Below are positions 34,557 through 43,597 of a stretch of DNA of 64,000 bases, piece after piece. Below the pieces are notes generated by a model. That model had not been told where the DNA came from. It saw nothing but the letters and a program-made list of their open reading frames with translations, and did no database searches. The DNA is taken from NCBI RefSeq assembly GCF_001579805.1, contig NZ_CP014546.1:4278001-4342000 (forward strand). The letters are read 5' to 3'. Numbering within the stretch: the first letter of the stretch is position 1; each line of letters opens with the position of its first letter. A program made the position numbers and the translations under genes. The DNA comes from Pseudomonas azotoformans (GTDB lineage Bacteria; Pseudomonadota; Gammaproteobacteria; Pseudomonadales; Pseudomonadaceae).

Positions 34557-34991
34557 ATGAAACGCAAATGCCTGGAAGGCGATTGCTGCCCAGTGGCGCG
34601 CGCCCTGGACGTGGTGGGTGACTGGTGGACGCTGTTGATCATCCGCGATGCATTCGCCGGGGTGACTCGCTTCGGAGATTTCCAGAAGCACCTGGGCGTG
34701 GCGAAAAACATCCTTGCCACCCGCCTGAAGGACATGGTCGAGCAAGGCTTGCTGCAAACCAGCGAAGTCGGCGCGCGCAGCGAATACCAGCTCACCGACA
34801 AGGGCCGCGCATTGATGCCGGTGTTGGTGACACTGGCGCAGTGGGGCCAAGCCTTCACCGAGCCTGAACATGTCGGCACCCAGGTACTCGATGCACGCTC
34901 GCTCAAGCCGCTGCGCAATGTCGAGATCCTCGCCGAGGACGGGCGGGTGTTGGGTATTGACGATATTGTCACTCAAGCGCCACTGGCTTGA
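34557..34991 (+). CDS. HxlR family transcriptional regulator
   Basis: 144 aa. CPVARALDVVGDWWTLLIIRDAFAGVTRFGDFQKHLGVAKNILATRLKDMVEQGLL is the complete HxlR winged helix, with the conserved N-terminal cysteines (KCLEGDCCPV) that sense electrophiles in characterised members. The C-terminus has an additional approximately 35-residue strand-rich tail. GGAGGGCCGACG precedes the ATG. The divergent SDR gene is its probable target. Confidence 0.92.
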   Translation: MKRKCLEGDCCPVARALDVVGDWWTLLIIRDAFAGVTRFGDFQKHLGVAKNILATRLKDMVEQGLLQTSEVGARSEYQLTDKGRALMPVLVTLAQWGQAFTEPEHVGTQVLDARSLKPLRNVEILAEDGRVLGIDDIVTQAPLA

Positions 34992-35044
34992 TCCGGCGCA
35001 GGCGCTAGACTCCAAGCACCGTCTCCCATTGGAAGGGACATCGC

Positions 35045-36733
35045 TTGAGCGCCGATTTCGAGAGCAAGACCACGTTCCAGGGGTTGACCTTCAAGCTGTA
35101 CCGAGGAGAGGGCGCCGCACTGCTGGCGTTCGACCTGGCGCAGGACCTGGCCACCCCTGACTTTGTCGGCTTCAGCATCGAAGTGCGCTACCCCGGCGCC
35201 ACCCATTGGGGCGTGCTGCACAACCGCCTGCACTTCGATTACCCACCCACGCCCGAACGGCCGCGGACTTTTCCGTCCACCGAGGCGCCCTTCCAGAAAT
35301 TCCGCTGGATCCACGTACCCAGTGAGATCCTGCCAGGCTTTTTCCGCTACCGCGTCACCGCCTGCTACATGGGGGCTGACGGCACGCTGAGCAAGGGTGT
35401 CGGGGTGGAAGGGCAGGTGAGCCTCGAAGCGCAGATCATCAGCCAATTCGTCAATATCGGTTTTACCCGAGGCTTTGCGTCCTCCCAGGCCTACGGCGAC
35501 CGTTTCGACAATGAAACACGTATCCTGCCACCGGCCCGTTCCGCCCCCAGTGCCTACCTGGAGCTGGACATGGCGCCTTTCGAGCGCAACTACCAATGGT
35601 TGGGTTTTGAGGCTCGGCTGTTGATTCTGCAGGTGCTGGACCAGGTGGCGAACGACCCGGAGTTGACCCTCGACGCACTGATCTACGAAAGCAAGGAGCC
35701 GGACATCCTGCGCCGCCTGGAGCAACTCGGCCCGCGCCTGCGTGCAATCATCGATGACCATGGCGACCAGGGCGCCGCCGACAGCTGCGAGAGCATCAGC
35801 GCCGCTCGCTTGAGTACTGCCGGGGCGCAGATCAAGCGCCTGCATTTCTCCAGTCAGCAGCACAACAAAGTGTTGATTGTGCGCCGCGCCGGCAAGGCGA
35901 TCCGGGTGCTCGGTGGTTCCACCAACTTTGCTTTGCGCGGCTTGTATATCCAGGCCAATAACGTGCTGTTGTTTGACGACGAAACGGTCGCGGGCAAGTT
36001 CGCCGAAGTCTTCGACGCTTATTGGACCTCACCCACGACGTTCCGCAAGCACCCGCTCTCGCAACAGTGGTGGGTGGTGCGTGACGAGCCGGGCTCCAAG
36101 GTATCGCTGTGTTTTGCGCCGCATGCCGACAGCGCGTTGTCCCTCGACCCCATCGCCACCAGCATCGAAAACGCCACCAGTTCGGTGCTGTATTCCATAG
36201 TGTTCCTGAGCCTGATCAACGGCAAAGTGCGCACAGCACTGGACGAGCTGATGCAGCGCGCACTGTTCTCCTACGGCGTGGCCCAGCGCACCGGCAAGCT
36301 GGCCGTGCGCAAGCCGGACGGTTCGGTGGGGCTGTTGCCGTTCGCCTACCTGGCGAGCAACGCCCCGGCGCCGTTCAAGTCGGAGTGGTCGGGCAATGCG
36401 GGGAACATGGTGCACAACAAGTTTGTGGTCACGGACTTCAATGGCGCCAACCCCACGGTGTACACCGGTTCATCCAACCTGGCCGGCGGTGGAGAGAAGA
36501 ACAACGGCGACCACCTGATCCGCATCGAAGACCGCAAGATCGCCGTGGTGTATGCCATCGAGGCGTTGCGCCTGTTCGACCATTTCCACTTTCGCGTCAA
36601 TGCCAGCCAGCCTGGCGCGCTGCAAACCCTGCGTCTGGCCAAACCTCCGGCTGCGGGTGAGAAAGCCTGGTTTGACGCCTACTATCGCCCCGGCCATGTG
36701 AAGGCGCGGGACCGCGAACTGTTCGTCAAATAG
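35045..36733 (+). CDS. Phospholipase D-like protein with one degenerate HKD motif
   Basis: 562 aa. It has an N-terminal beta-rich domain of about 135 residues (YRVTACYMG, GVGVEGQVSL) and then two PLD repeats. The first motif is HNKVLIVR at 273-280, where the usual Asp is Arg, followed by GGSTN. The second is the intact HNKFVVTD at 457-464 with GSSN. There is no signal peptide. Start is TTG 35045, with GGAAGGGACAT upstream; no ATG lies nearby in frame. PLD enzymes use both motifs for catalysis, so activity may be altered. The end overlaps the convergent TetR gene by eight bases. Confidence 0.8.
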   Translation: MSADFESKTTFQGLTFKLYRGEGAALLAFDLAQDLATPDFVGFSIEVRYPGATHWGVLHNRLHFDYPPTPERPRTFPSTEAPFQKFRWIHVPSEILPGFFRYRVTACYMGADGTLSKGVGVEGQVSLEAQIISQFVNIGFTRGFASSQAYGDRFDNETRILPPARSAPSAYLELDMAPFERNYQWLGFEARLLILQVLDQVANDPELTLDALIYESKEPDILRRLEQLGPRLRAIIDDHGDQGAADSCESISAARLSTAGAQIKRLHFSSQQHNKVLIVRRAGKAIRVLGGSTNFALRGLYIQANNVLLFDDETVAGKFAEVFDAYWTSPTTFRKHPLSQQWWVVRDEPGSKVSLCFAPHADSALSLDPIATSIENATSSVLYSIVFLSLINGKVRTALDELMQRALFSYGVAQRTGKLAVRKPDGSVGLLPFAYLASNAPAPFKSEWSGNAGNMVHNKFVVTDFNGANPTVYTGSSNLAGGGEKNNGDHLIRIEDRKIAVVYAIEALRLFDHFHFRVNASQPGALQTLRLAKPPAAGEKAWFDAYYRPGHVKARDRELFVK

Positions 36734-37319
36734 GCCCCGGCTGGCCGTCCACCAACTGTTGGAACAACGGCGTCAGCAGGTCGATCAACACCTGCGGATC
36801 GGCCTTGGCCAATGCCGACAGTTCCAGCATCTGGCGCATCACCTGGAAGCCCGACACCAGCGCCATCACCAGCGCTGCGCGCTCTTCGTGATGGGCGCCC
36901 TTGAGCGCGGCGGCCATGGTCGCCTGATGGCCCTTTTCCACTTGCTCGCGGCCGATGATCGCCGCGCGTTTGCTGGACGCCGAATGCAGCATGATCTGGA
37001 AACCTTCCAGCGGCGTGCTGCCGGCTTCGGTGATGCTGACCAGTGCGGTAGCCATCGTGCGGCCGAGGTTTTCCGAGCTGAGATTGTTCTCGGTGAGGAT
37101 GATCGGACTGGCCATGGTGTCGGCGATCACTTCGGCAAACAGCTGCTCCTTGGAGCCGAAGTAGCGGTTGACCAGCATTGCCGTCACGCCCGCGCCAGCG
37201 GCGATTTCGCGCACCCCGGCACCGTCATAGCCCGACTGGGCAAACGCCTTGCGTGCGGACAACAAAATGGCTTCGCGGGTGACGGCGGCATTGCGCCGGC
37301 GTGGAATGGGGTTGGGCAT
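36726..37319 (-). CDS. TetR family transcriptional regulator
   Basis: 197 aa. The TetR helix-turn-helix lies at residues 10-60: TREAILLSARKAFAQSGYDGAGVREIAAGAGVTAMLVNRYFGSKEQLFAEVI. The rest is the helical ligand domain. ATG 37319 is chosen because AGGA lies five bases upstream. It is 65 bases downstream of the hydrolase gene on the same strand and may control that operon. Confidence 0.9.
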   Translation of the reverse strand: MPNPIPRRRNAAVTREAILLSARKAFAQSGYDGAGVREIAAGAGVTAMLVNRYFGSKEQLFAEVIADTMASPIILTENNLSSENLGRTMATALVSITEAGSTPLEGFQIMLHSASSKRAAIIGREQVEKGHQATMAAALKGAHHEERAALVMALVSGFQVMRQMLELSALAKADPQVLIDLLTPLFQQLVDGQPGPI

Positions 37320-37383
37320 TGGCATCCTGACGTGGCTGGAAACTGTGGGCGCACACACGGTGCGCGCCGACAGGGTACAGGGT

Positions 37384-38226
37384 CTATTTGCTGTCGAGGA
37401 AGCCCAGCAGTGCGGCATTGAACAACGCCGGGTCTTGCAGGAAGGCAAAGTGACTGGTGTTCGGCAGGATCAGCAGGCCAGCACCGGGGATGGTTGCGGC
37501 CATGTACTCGGTGTGTTCGCGCTTGATCGCTTCGTCATGGTCGCCGTCGGCAATCAGGATCGGCGTCTTGATGCTTTGCAGTTGCGCGTCAGTCCAGTTC
37601 GGTTGGCTGGCCCACATATGGCTGATTTGCTCGACGAACGCGTCGTACTCTTTTGGCGTCGGCGACAGCTTGGCGTACTCCTTGCCCGCGCGTTCGATGA
37701 AGGCGGCGAAGGTCGGGTTTTTCTCCACACCGTCTTTTACGCCGGCGGTCTGGGTGTTGGCGGCGAAGGCGAACACTTTGCCGATACGGTCCGGATGACG
37801 CAGGGCCAGGTCGATGCCGATGATCGCGCCGTCGCTCCAGCCGACGATGTCGGCGCGGGGGATTTTCAGGTGGTCGAGCACGGCCACCACGTCGTCGGCC
37901 ATCAGGTCGTAACCGTAGGGTTTTTCATCCCGCGAACTGCGCCCGTGGCCACGGCTGTCGATGCTGATCACCGTGTGTTTGGCCGACAGCGCCTTGACCT
38001 GGTTGCCCCAATAGTCGGAGTTGGACAGGCCGCCGTGCAGCAGCACCACCGGCGAGCCGTGGCCGGTGCGGGTGTAGTAGACCTTGATGCCGTTGACGGC
38101 AGCGTAGCCGGTCTTGGCGCCGGCCACGGCGGCGGGCGTTGGCGGCAGGGTTTCCCAGCGTTCAGCGGCTTGAGTAGCGGAAAAAGACAGCATCAGGCAG
38201 GCAGCTGCCAGCAGGCGACGTGACAT
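37384..38226 (-). CDS. Exported alpha/beta hydrolase
   Basis: 280 aa. Signal peptide MSRRLLAAACLMLSFSATQAA, then an alpha/beta hydrolase with oxyanion motif VVLLHGGLSNSDYWG, nucleophile elbow GWSDGA, acid in ADGDHDE and the catalytic His in NTSHFAF. It probably acts in the periplasm as an esterase or lactonase; the substrate is unknown. The downstream TetR gene suggests induction by a small molecule, perhaps its substrate. Confidence 0.88.
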   Translation of the reverse strand: MSRRLLAAACLMLSFSATQAAERWETLPPTPAAVAGAKTGYAAVNGIKVYYTRTGHGSPVVLLHGGLSNSDYWGNQVKALSAKHTVISIDSRGHGRSSRDEKPYGYDLMADDVVAVLDHLKIPRADIVGWSDGAIIGIDLALRHPDRIGKVFAFAANTQTAGVKDGVEKNPTFAAFIERAGKEYAKLSPTPKEYDAFVEQISHMWASQPNWTDAQLQSIKTPILIADGDHDEAIKREHTEYMAATIPGAGLLILPNTSHFAFLQDPALFNAALLGFLDSK

Positions 38227-38359
38227 AGCGGTTCCTTGTTTGCGATGAGTAGGGGCTGAACTCTAGCACCAGCGCCGGCACCGGAAATACGCATTTTTGC
38301 CTATCAAAACCGACCGTTTGAAAGAAAAAAATGCAGTTATATCAACGGAATAAAAGCGT

Positions 38360-39379
38360 CTAAACGACCTTGTGGGCGATCAGGCTATTGGCACAATCGA
38401 TCAGCGTCTCGCTGCTGGGGCGCGGCTGCCAGCCCAGCATCACGCGGGCTTTTTCTGCGGTGTGGCGGTGTTGGCGGCCAAGGTTGGGGGTGAGGCCGCG
38501 CAGCAGCGGATCGAAACGTGCCAGCAGGCGCAGCAGCCAATCCGGGATGTTACGGCTGGGCACCTTGTTGGCGGCGTCGCCCAGGTGGTCGCGCAGTATC
38601 TGGGAAATTTCTGCCATCCACAGGAACTGCCCAACCCCCAACAGCCGCTGTCCGGCGGCGGCCGATGCGGTCATGGCGCGGATATGCAGGGCGGCGAGAT
38701 CGCGTACATCCACCACTTCGAAGCCCAGGCGCGGGTTGCCTTTGGCGCGACCTTGCAACAGGCGGGCGATGACTTGCACGGACCCGAGGGTGTCGGCGCT
38801 CATGATCGGGCCGAACACCGCACCGGGGAGCACGGTGGTCAGTGTGGTCGGGCCGGTCTGTTTGTGCATGAAGTCCCACGCGGCACGCTCGGCCTGGCGC
38901 TTGGCGTGGCGATACGGGGTCACGTGGGTTTCATTGGGGTCGAACCACACGGACTCGTCGCTGAGGCTGTCGGGACTCTGCAAGGGTGGGGTGGCGACGG
39001 TGGCGGCGCTGGTCATGACCACCCGGCGAACACCCGCGTGGGTTGCTGCACGCAGGACACGCAAGGTCCCGTCCCGCGCCGGGGCAACCATGTCCTCCAG
39101 GTGTTGTGGCGCATCCAGGCCCAGGGGCGAGGCGACGTGCAGCACGTAGTCGCAACCGGCCATGGCCGCGCTCCACCCTTCATCGCGAGTCAGGTCGGCG
39201 GCAAAACAGGTGAGTCGGGTGTGATCGATACCCTGGCCGCTCAAGGCGGCGCGCAGGGCCGGTTCCTTGGCCAGGCTGCGCAAGCTGGTGCGCACGTCAT
39301 AACCCTGTTGCAACAGGCCTGCCAGGCACCAACCGGCGATGTAGCCCGTGCCTCCGGTGACCAGAACCGTTTCCGCCAT
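38360..39379 (-). CDS. Extended SDR: NAD(P)-dependent epimerase/dehydratase, dihydroflavonol-reductase-like
   Basis: 339 aa. NAD(P) motif VTGGTGYIAGW at residues 6-16, VLHVASPLGLDAP, catalytic Ser region VVMTSAATVATPP and YRHAK (Tyr/Lys). This is the layout of the DFR/aldehyde-reductase branch that reduces carbonyls with NADPH. It is transcribed alone, divergent from the LysE gene. Real substrate unknown. Confidence 0.88.
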   Translation of the reverse strand: MAETVLVTGGTGYIAGWCLAGLLQQGYDVRTSLRSLAKEPALRAALSGQGIDHTRLTCFAADLTRDEGWSAAMAGCDYVLHVASPLGLDAPQHLEDMVAPARDGTLRVLRAATHAGVRRVVMTSAATVATPPLQSPDSLSDESVWFDPNETHVTPYRHAKRQAERAAWDFMHKQTGPTTLTTVLPGAVFGPIMSADTLGSVQVIARLLQGRAKGNPRLGFEVVDVRDLAALHIRAMTASAAAGQRLLGVGQFLWMAEISQILRDHLGDAANKVPSRNIPDWLLRLLARFDPLLRGLTPNLGRQHRHTAEKARVMLGWQPRPSSETLIDCANSLIAHKVV

Positions 39380-39551
39380 GACCTTTCTCCCGCCTGTGTG
39401 AATGAATTCATCCTGACTTTAGGGCTGAAATCGCTATAAGTCTACAGATGTATACAAAATTCTCCGAAGAGGGGCATTTTGTTCAATACCCCGATCCTTT
39501 TGCTCTTTACCGTAACGTCATTGTCACTCGTTCGAATAAAAGGGAACTGCA

Positions 39552-40139
39552 ATGAGCTTGATCATTTCCATGGCCGCCTTCGCGTTGGCCACTTCCATCA
39601 CGCCGGGACCGGTGAATGTGGTGGCGCTGAGTTCGGGGGCGCGTTTCGGGTTTGTCGCCAGCCAGAAACATGTGGTTGGCGCTGCTGTGGGGTTCACCTT
39701 GTTGCTGGTGCTGATTGGCCTGGGCCTGCATGAGGTACTGGTGCGCTGGCCGATCCTGACCCAACTGATCCAGTGGGGTGGAGTGGCCTTCCTGCTGTAC
39801 ATGGCTTGGAAGCTGGCGGTCGACGATGGTCGAGTGGATGCCGAGGGCACTGCCACCGCACCCTCGATGCTGTATGGCGCGATCATGCAATGGCTCAACC
39901 CCAAGGCGTGGCTTGCCTGTGTGGCGGGGATGGGGCTGTTCGTCGCGGACGGCGACGCCGCGCAAGTCTGGCTGTTTGCGGCGCTTTACCTGGTGATCTG
40001 CTACCTGTCGGTGGCTTGCTGGGCCTATGCGGGAACCTTCCTGCGCCGCTACCTGGGCAATCCCCAGGGCGTGCGGGTGTTCAACCGTTCAATGGCCGCG
40101 TTGCTGGTGGCCAGTGTGGGTTATTTGCTGATGGCGTGA
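39552..40139 (+). CDS. LysE family amino-acid exporter
   Basis: 195 aa with six membrane spans. The N-terminal signature ATSITPGPVNVVALSSGARFGFVAS and the internal QWLNPKAWLACVAGMGLF are those of LysE/RhtB exporters, which remove amino acids or derivatives by proton antiport. AAAGGGAACTGCA precedes the ATG. The gene ends inside the convergent AraC gene (59-base overlap), whose product may control it. Confidence 0.92.
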   Translation: MSLIISMAAFALATSITPGPVNVVALSSGARFGFVASQKHVVGAAVGFTLLLVLIGLGLHEVLVRWPILTQLIQWGGVAFLLYMAWKLAVDDGRVDAEGTATAPSMLYGAIMQWLNPKAWLACVAGMGLFVADGDAAQVWLFAALYLVICYLSVACWAYAGTFLRRYLGNPQGVRVFNRSMAALLVASVGYLLMA

Positions 40140-40974
40140 GCCGGTCGCGGTACTGCCCCGGCGTGGCGGCGAAATGCTGTTTGAAGGTGCGCTGGAAATG
40201 CGCCTGGTCGGCGAAGCCTGCGGCCAGGGCTACATCGGCGATCAACTCGCCCTGGCGCAATTGCGTACGGGCAAAATGGATGCGCTGGTTGACCAGGAAC
40301 GCATGGGGCGTGAGGCCGTAATACTGCTTGAAGGCCCGGATCAGGTAGGACGGTGACAGCTCGGCCGCACCGCAGATATCTTCGAGTTTCAGCGCCTGGG
40401 TGCAGTGCTCTCGGATGTACTCGGCGGCCCGCTCCAGCCTTTGGTTGACCTCGCGCAGCGGGGTATGGGAGGGGTTGAGTCGCTGCTGTACTTCGCTGAA
40501 GTAGCTCACCAAAGCGCTTTGTTTTTTCAGGTGCTCGGCCTGTTCATCCACCAATATCCGGTACAACGCCAGCAGGCCCTGGTACAGCACCGGGTCCTGG
40601 GTGTAAGGCGTGTTGAAGGGCCGGTAGCCCTGGTCAGCACTGAAGCCCAACTGATGCTGCAAATCCGTCAGCCAGGGCGTGTCGAGGTACACCATCTGAT
40701 AGGACCACGGCTCATTGGCGATGGGATTGCACGCGTGCACGTCGCCGGGGTTCATCAACACCACGGTGCCGGCGCTGATCTCAAAGGTGTCGACGCCATA
40801 GTGGTAGTAGCTGCGGCCGGTTGTCACTGCACCAATGGAAAAGTGCTCGTGCGCGTGTCGGGTATAGGTCACCTTGCGCCCATCGTCGATGGTGCGTGCC
40901 TCGATGAAGGGCAGGCGCTCGTCGCGCCAGAAGCGCGGCGAGCGTGAAAGATGAGCGCGGTTGTGCATCGACAT
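40081..40974 (-). CDS. AraC family regulator (cupin sensor)
   Basis: 297 aa. The N-terminal cupin (RHAHEHFSIGAVTTGRSYYHY, MNPGDVHACNP) belongs to the arabinose-binding type found beside LysE exporters. The C-terminal HTH pair (LEDICGAAELSPSYLIRAFKQYYGLTPHAFLVNQRIHFAR, then VALAAGFADQAHFQRTFKQHFAATPGQYR) is complete. ATG 40974 is used; GGGAGG lies about 11 bases upstream. Convergent and overlapping with the LysE gene by 59 bases, so antisense effects are possible. Confidence 0.9.
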   Translation of the reverse strand: MSMHNRAHLSRSPRFWRDERLPFIEARTIDDGRKVTYTRHAHEHFSIGAVTTGRSYYHYGVDTFEISAGTVVLMNPGDVHACNPIANEPWSYQMVYLDTPWLTDLQHQLGFSADQGYRPFNTPYTQDPVLYQGLLALYRILVDEQAEHLKKQSALVSYFSEVQQRLNPSHTPLREVNQRLERAAEYIREHCTQALKLEDICGAAELSPSYLIRAFKQYYGLTPHAFLVNQRIHFARTQLRQGELIADVALAAGFADQAHFQRTFKQHFAATPGQYRDRLTPSANNPHWPPATRPLNG

Positions 40975-41037
40975 GGCGGCGGTTGCCTCCCTTGAGCGAG
41001 TGCAGGGATCATTACACACACCGCCAGTGCCGTCAGC

Positions 41038-43500
41038 TCAGAAGTCCCACTTGGTCGCCAGTTGCACGCTACGCGGCTCGCCATAGAAGCCCGTACCGAA
41101 GTTACCCAGGCCGGTGTAGTACTTTTTGTCGAACAGGTTCTTCACGTTGAGCGTGGTGCTCAGGTGCTCGTTGAAGCGGTAGCGCGCCATCAAGTCCACC
41201 AGGTAGTAGCTGTCCTGGGTGATCCGCGAGTTATGGCCGAAGTTGACGGTGTCGGCCGGATCGGGCTGGAACACATTGCCGAAGAACTCGCTCTGCCAGT
41301 TCACGCCGCCGCCCACGGTGACGTTCTGCAGGGCGCCGGGCAGGCGATAGGCGCTGAACAGGCGTACCACTTGCTGCGGCGTGGTGGTTTGCAGCACCGA
41401 GCTGTAGACGTAGCCATCATTGGCATCGCGGGTGTGCTGGTAGGTGTAGCCGGCGGAAAGGTTCCAGCCGTCCAGCACTTCACCCGACAGCTCTGCTTCG
41501 AAGCCCTTGGTGGTGGCGCCGGCAATAGGGCGGTACACCGAGTCGGTCTCGAAGCCCGAGACATACTCGGCGACGTTGTCCTGCTCGATGCGGAACGCGG
41601 CAAAACTGGCGTTCAGGCGGCCCTCGTAGAACGCGGCCTTGATCCCGGCTTCGTAGGTTTCGCCTTCGATCGGGTCGAGCAATTTGCGGTCCGCGTCCTT
41701 GCTGGTTTGCGGACGGTAGATTTGCGTGTAGCTGGTGTAGACCGACCAGGTGTCGTTGAGGTCGTAGACAATCCCCGCGTACGGCGTGACCACGCCGCTC
41801 TGATGATACGTGGTGCGATTGTCGGTCTTGGTCGGGTCGTAGAAGTCGGTGGTGTCGGCGCCACTGAAATTGCTGACGCGGGTGCCGAGGATCACCGACA
41901 GGTCATCGGTGGGTTTCAGGCGCGTGGCCAGGTAGGCGCCGGTCTGGCGTTGCACGATGTCGTTCTGGCCGCTGCGTGGGATATCCGGCTTGGCGTACTC
42001 GCCGCGCCAATCGAAGATGCTGCCGCCCACCGCGGGGTAGATCGAGCCATACACTGGTACGTCCTGCTTCGAACGGGTGGCCATGAAGCCCATGATCAAC
42101 TCGTGCTCGCGACCAAACAGACTGAACGGCCCGCTGAGGTTGACGTCCAGGGTGTTCTGCACCTGATCGCCCTTGTACTTGCCCATGAACATGTACATGT
42201 TCTCGCCGCTGACCGGGTCCGGGTTGCCGCCGCTGGCGGAGGCGAGCAGGGTGTCGTGCTGGCTGCGCTTGCGGTCGAGGCTGACCTTGAGCGACCAGTC
42301 GTTTGCCAGCTTTTGCTGCACCGAAGCGAAGAGCGTCTGGTTCTGGAAGTCGCGACGGCTCCAGTCGGCCGCCGGGTTGAACGAGCGCGAGAAGTTCGTG
42401 CGCGAGCCGTCGCTGAAGTACATCGGGAAACCGGTCCAGCTGGCGCCGCGTGAGCGGGTGTTCTGCTGGTCGATGCCGAAGGTCAACAGCGTGTCGGGCG
42501 TAAGGTCCGCCTCAAGGATGCCGTAGGCGATGTCCTTGGTGTTCTGGTAATGGTCCAGGTACGACTGGCGGTCCTGATACACACCGACAAACCGTCCACG
42601 CACATTGCCTGATTCGGTCAGCGGGCCGGAGATATCGCCTTCGGTGCGGTAGTTGTCCCAGGAACCGAAGGTCTGGGTCACCGAGGCCTTGAACGCTGCC
42701 GTAGGTTTCTTGCGGATCAGGTTGACTGTGGCGGACGGGTCGCCGGAACCGCTCAACAGGCCAGCCGAACCCTTGATGATTTCCAGGTGGTCATACACCG
42801 CCATGTCGGTGCTGGTGGTGCCGTAGTCATACACGCCGTCGTAGGTGGAGTTGACGCCGTCGTACTGGAAATTGGTGATTGGCAGGCCACGGCTGGAGAA
42901 CTCCCAGCGCTCACTGTCGTAGTTCTGCACGCTCACGCCGGGGGCGCGGCGCAGGGTGTCGGCGATGCTGTTGGAGCCTTGGTCATCCATCTGCTGGCGG
43001 GTGATCACGGTGACCGATTGCGGGGTCTCGCGCATCGACAGTGGCAGGCCGGTCGCCGAGGCCATGGAGCCAGTGGTGTAGGAGCGGGTGTCTTCGGTGG
43101 TGGCGCCGAGGTCCTGGCCGGAGATAGTCGTGGCGCCCAGTTCGAGGGCGCTGGTATTGGCCGGGATCTGTTCCAGCACATAGCCGTTGTTGCCTTGGGG
43201 CAGGGCCTGCAAACCGCTGCCCTGCAACAAGCGCTGCAACCCGGCTGCCGGGGTGTAGCTGCCATTCAGGCCGGGGCTGATCTTGCCGGCGGCGAGGTTG
43301 TTGTGGCCGGCGATGTAAATACCGGACTGCTCGGCAAAGCTGTTCAGCACACTGATCAGGGAGCCGGCGGCAATGCGATAGCTGCGGCTGGCTTCCTGGG
43401 TCGAGGGCGACTCGGCGGCTTGCAGCGTCGGTGTGCCAAGGCAAAACAGCGAGGTAGCCAGCGCCAATGGGCGCAGCGCGAAGCGAGCAGGTTGCGACAT
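41038..43500 (-). CDS. TonB-dependent ferric-siderophore receptor with STN signalling domain
   Basis: 820 aa. Signal peptide (1-32), STN domain (about 38-112, YRIAAGSLISVLNSFAEQSG), TonB-box and plug (MRETPQSVTVITRQQM, VIKGSAGLLSGSGDPSATVNLIRKKPT) and a 22-strand barrel ending in Phe (QLATKWDF). The architecture is that of FpvA/FecA receptors that both import iron chelates and signal to a FecR protein. Sigma, FecR and receptor genes are in order on one strand, forming a complete cell-surface signalling unit. The ligand is unknown. ATG 43500 has AAGGGAAAC upstream. Confidence 0.95.
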   Translation of the reverse strand: MSQPARFALRPLALATSLFCLGTPTLQAAESPSTQEASRSYRIAAGSLISVLNSFAEQSGIYIAGHNNLAAGKISPGLNGSYTPAAGLQRLLQGSGLQALPQGNNGYVLEQIPANTSALELGATTISGQDLGATTEDTRSYTTGSMASATGLPLSMRETPQSVTVITRQQMDDQGSNSIADTLRRAPGVSVQNYDSERWEFSSRGLPITNFQYDGVNSTYDGVYDYGTTSTDMAVYDHLEIIKGSAGLLSGSGDPSATVNLIRKKPTAAFKASVTQTFGSWDNYRTEGDISGPLTESGNVRGRFVGVYQDRQSYLDHYQNTKDIAYGILEADLTPDTLLTFGIDQQNTRSRGASWTGFPMYFSDGSRTNFSRSFNPAADWSRRDFQNQTLFASVQQKLANDWSLKVSLDRKRSQHDTLLASASGGNPDPVSGENMYMFMGKYKGDQVQNTLDVNLSGPFSLFGREHELIMGFMATRSKQDVPVYGSIYPAVGGSIFDWRGEYAKPDIPRSGQNDIVQRQTGAYLATRLKPTDDLSVILGTRVSNFSGADTTDFYDPTKTDNRTTYHQSGVVTPYAGIVYDLNDTWSVYTSYTQIYRPQTSKDADRKLLDPIEGETYEAGIKAAFYEGRLNASFAAFRIEQDNVAEYVSGFETDSVYRPIAGATTKGFEAELSGEVLDGWNLSAGYTYQHTRDANDGYVYSSVLQTTTPQQVVRLFSAYRLPGALQNVTVGGGVNWQSEFFGNVFQPDPADTVNFGHNSRITQDSYYLVDLMARYRFNEHLSTTLNVKNLFDKKYYTGLGNFGTGFYGEPRSVQLATKWDF

Positions 43501-43597
43501 GGATGTTTCCCTTTGGATCAAATCGATCGGCGAAATGAAGCGTCTGCAGGGTTAACCGAACGAGTTTTCAAAAAGGGAACTGGCGGTTGAGGATTGT

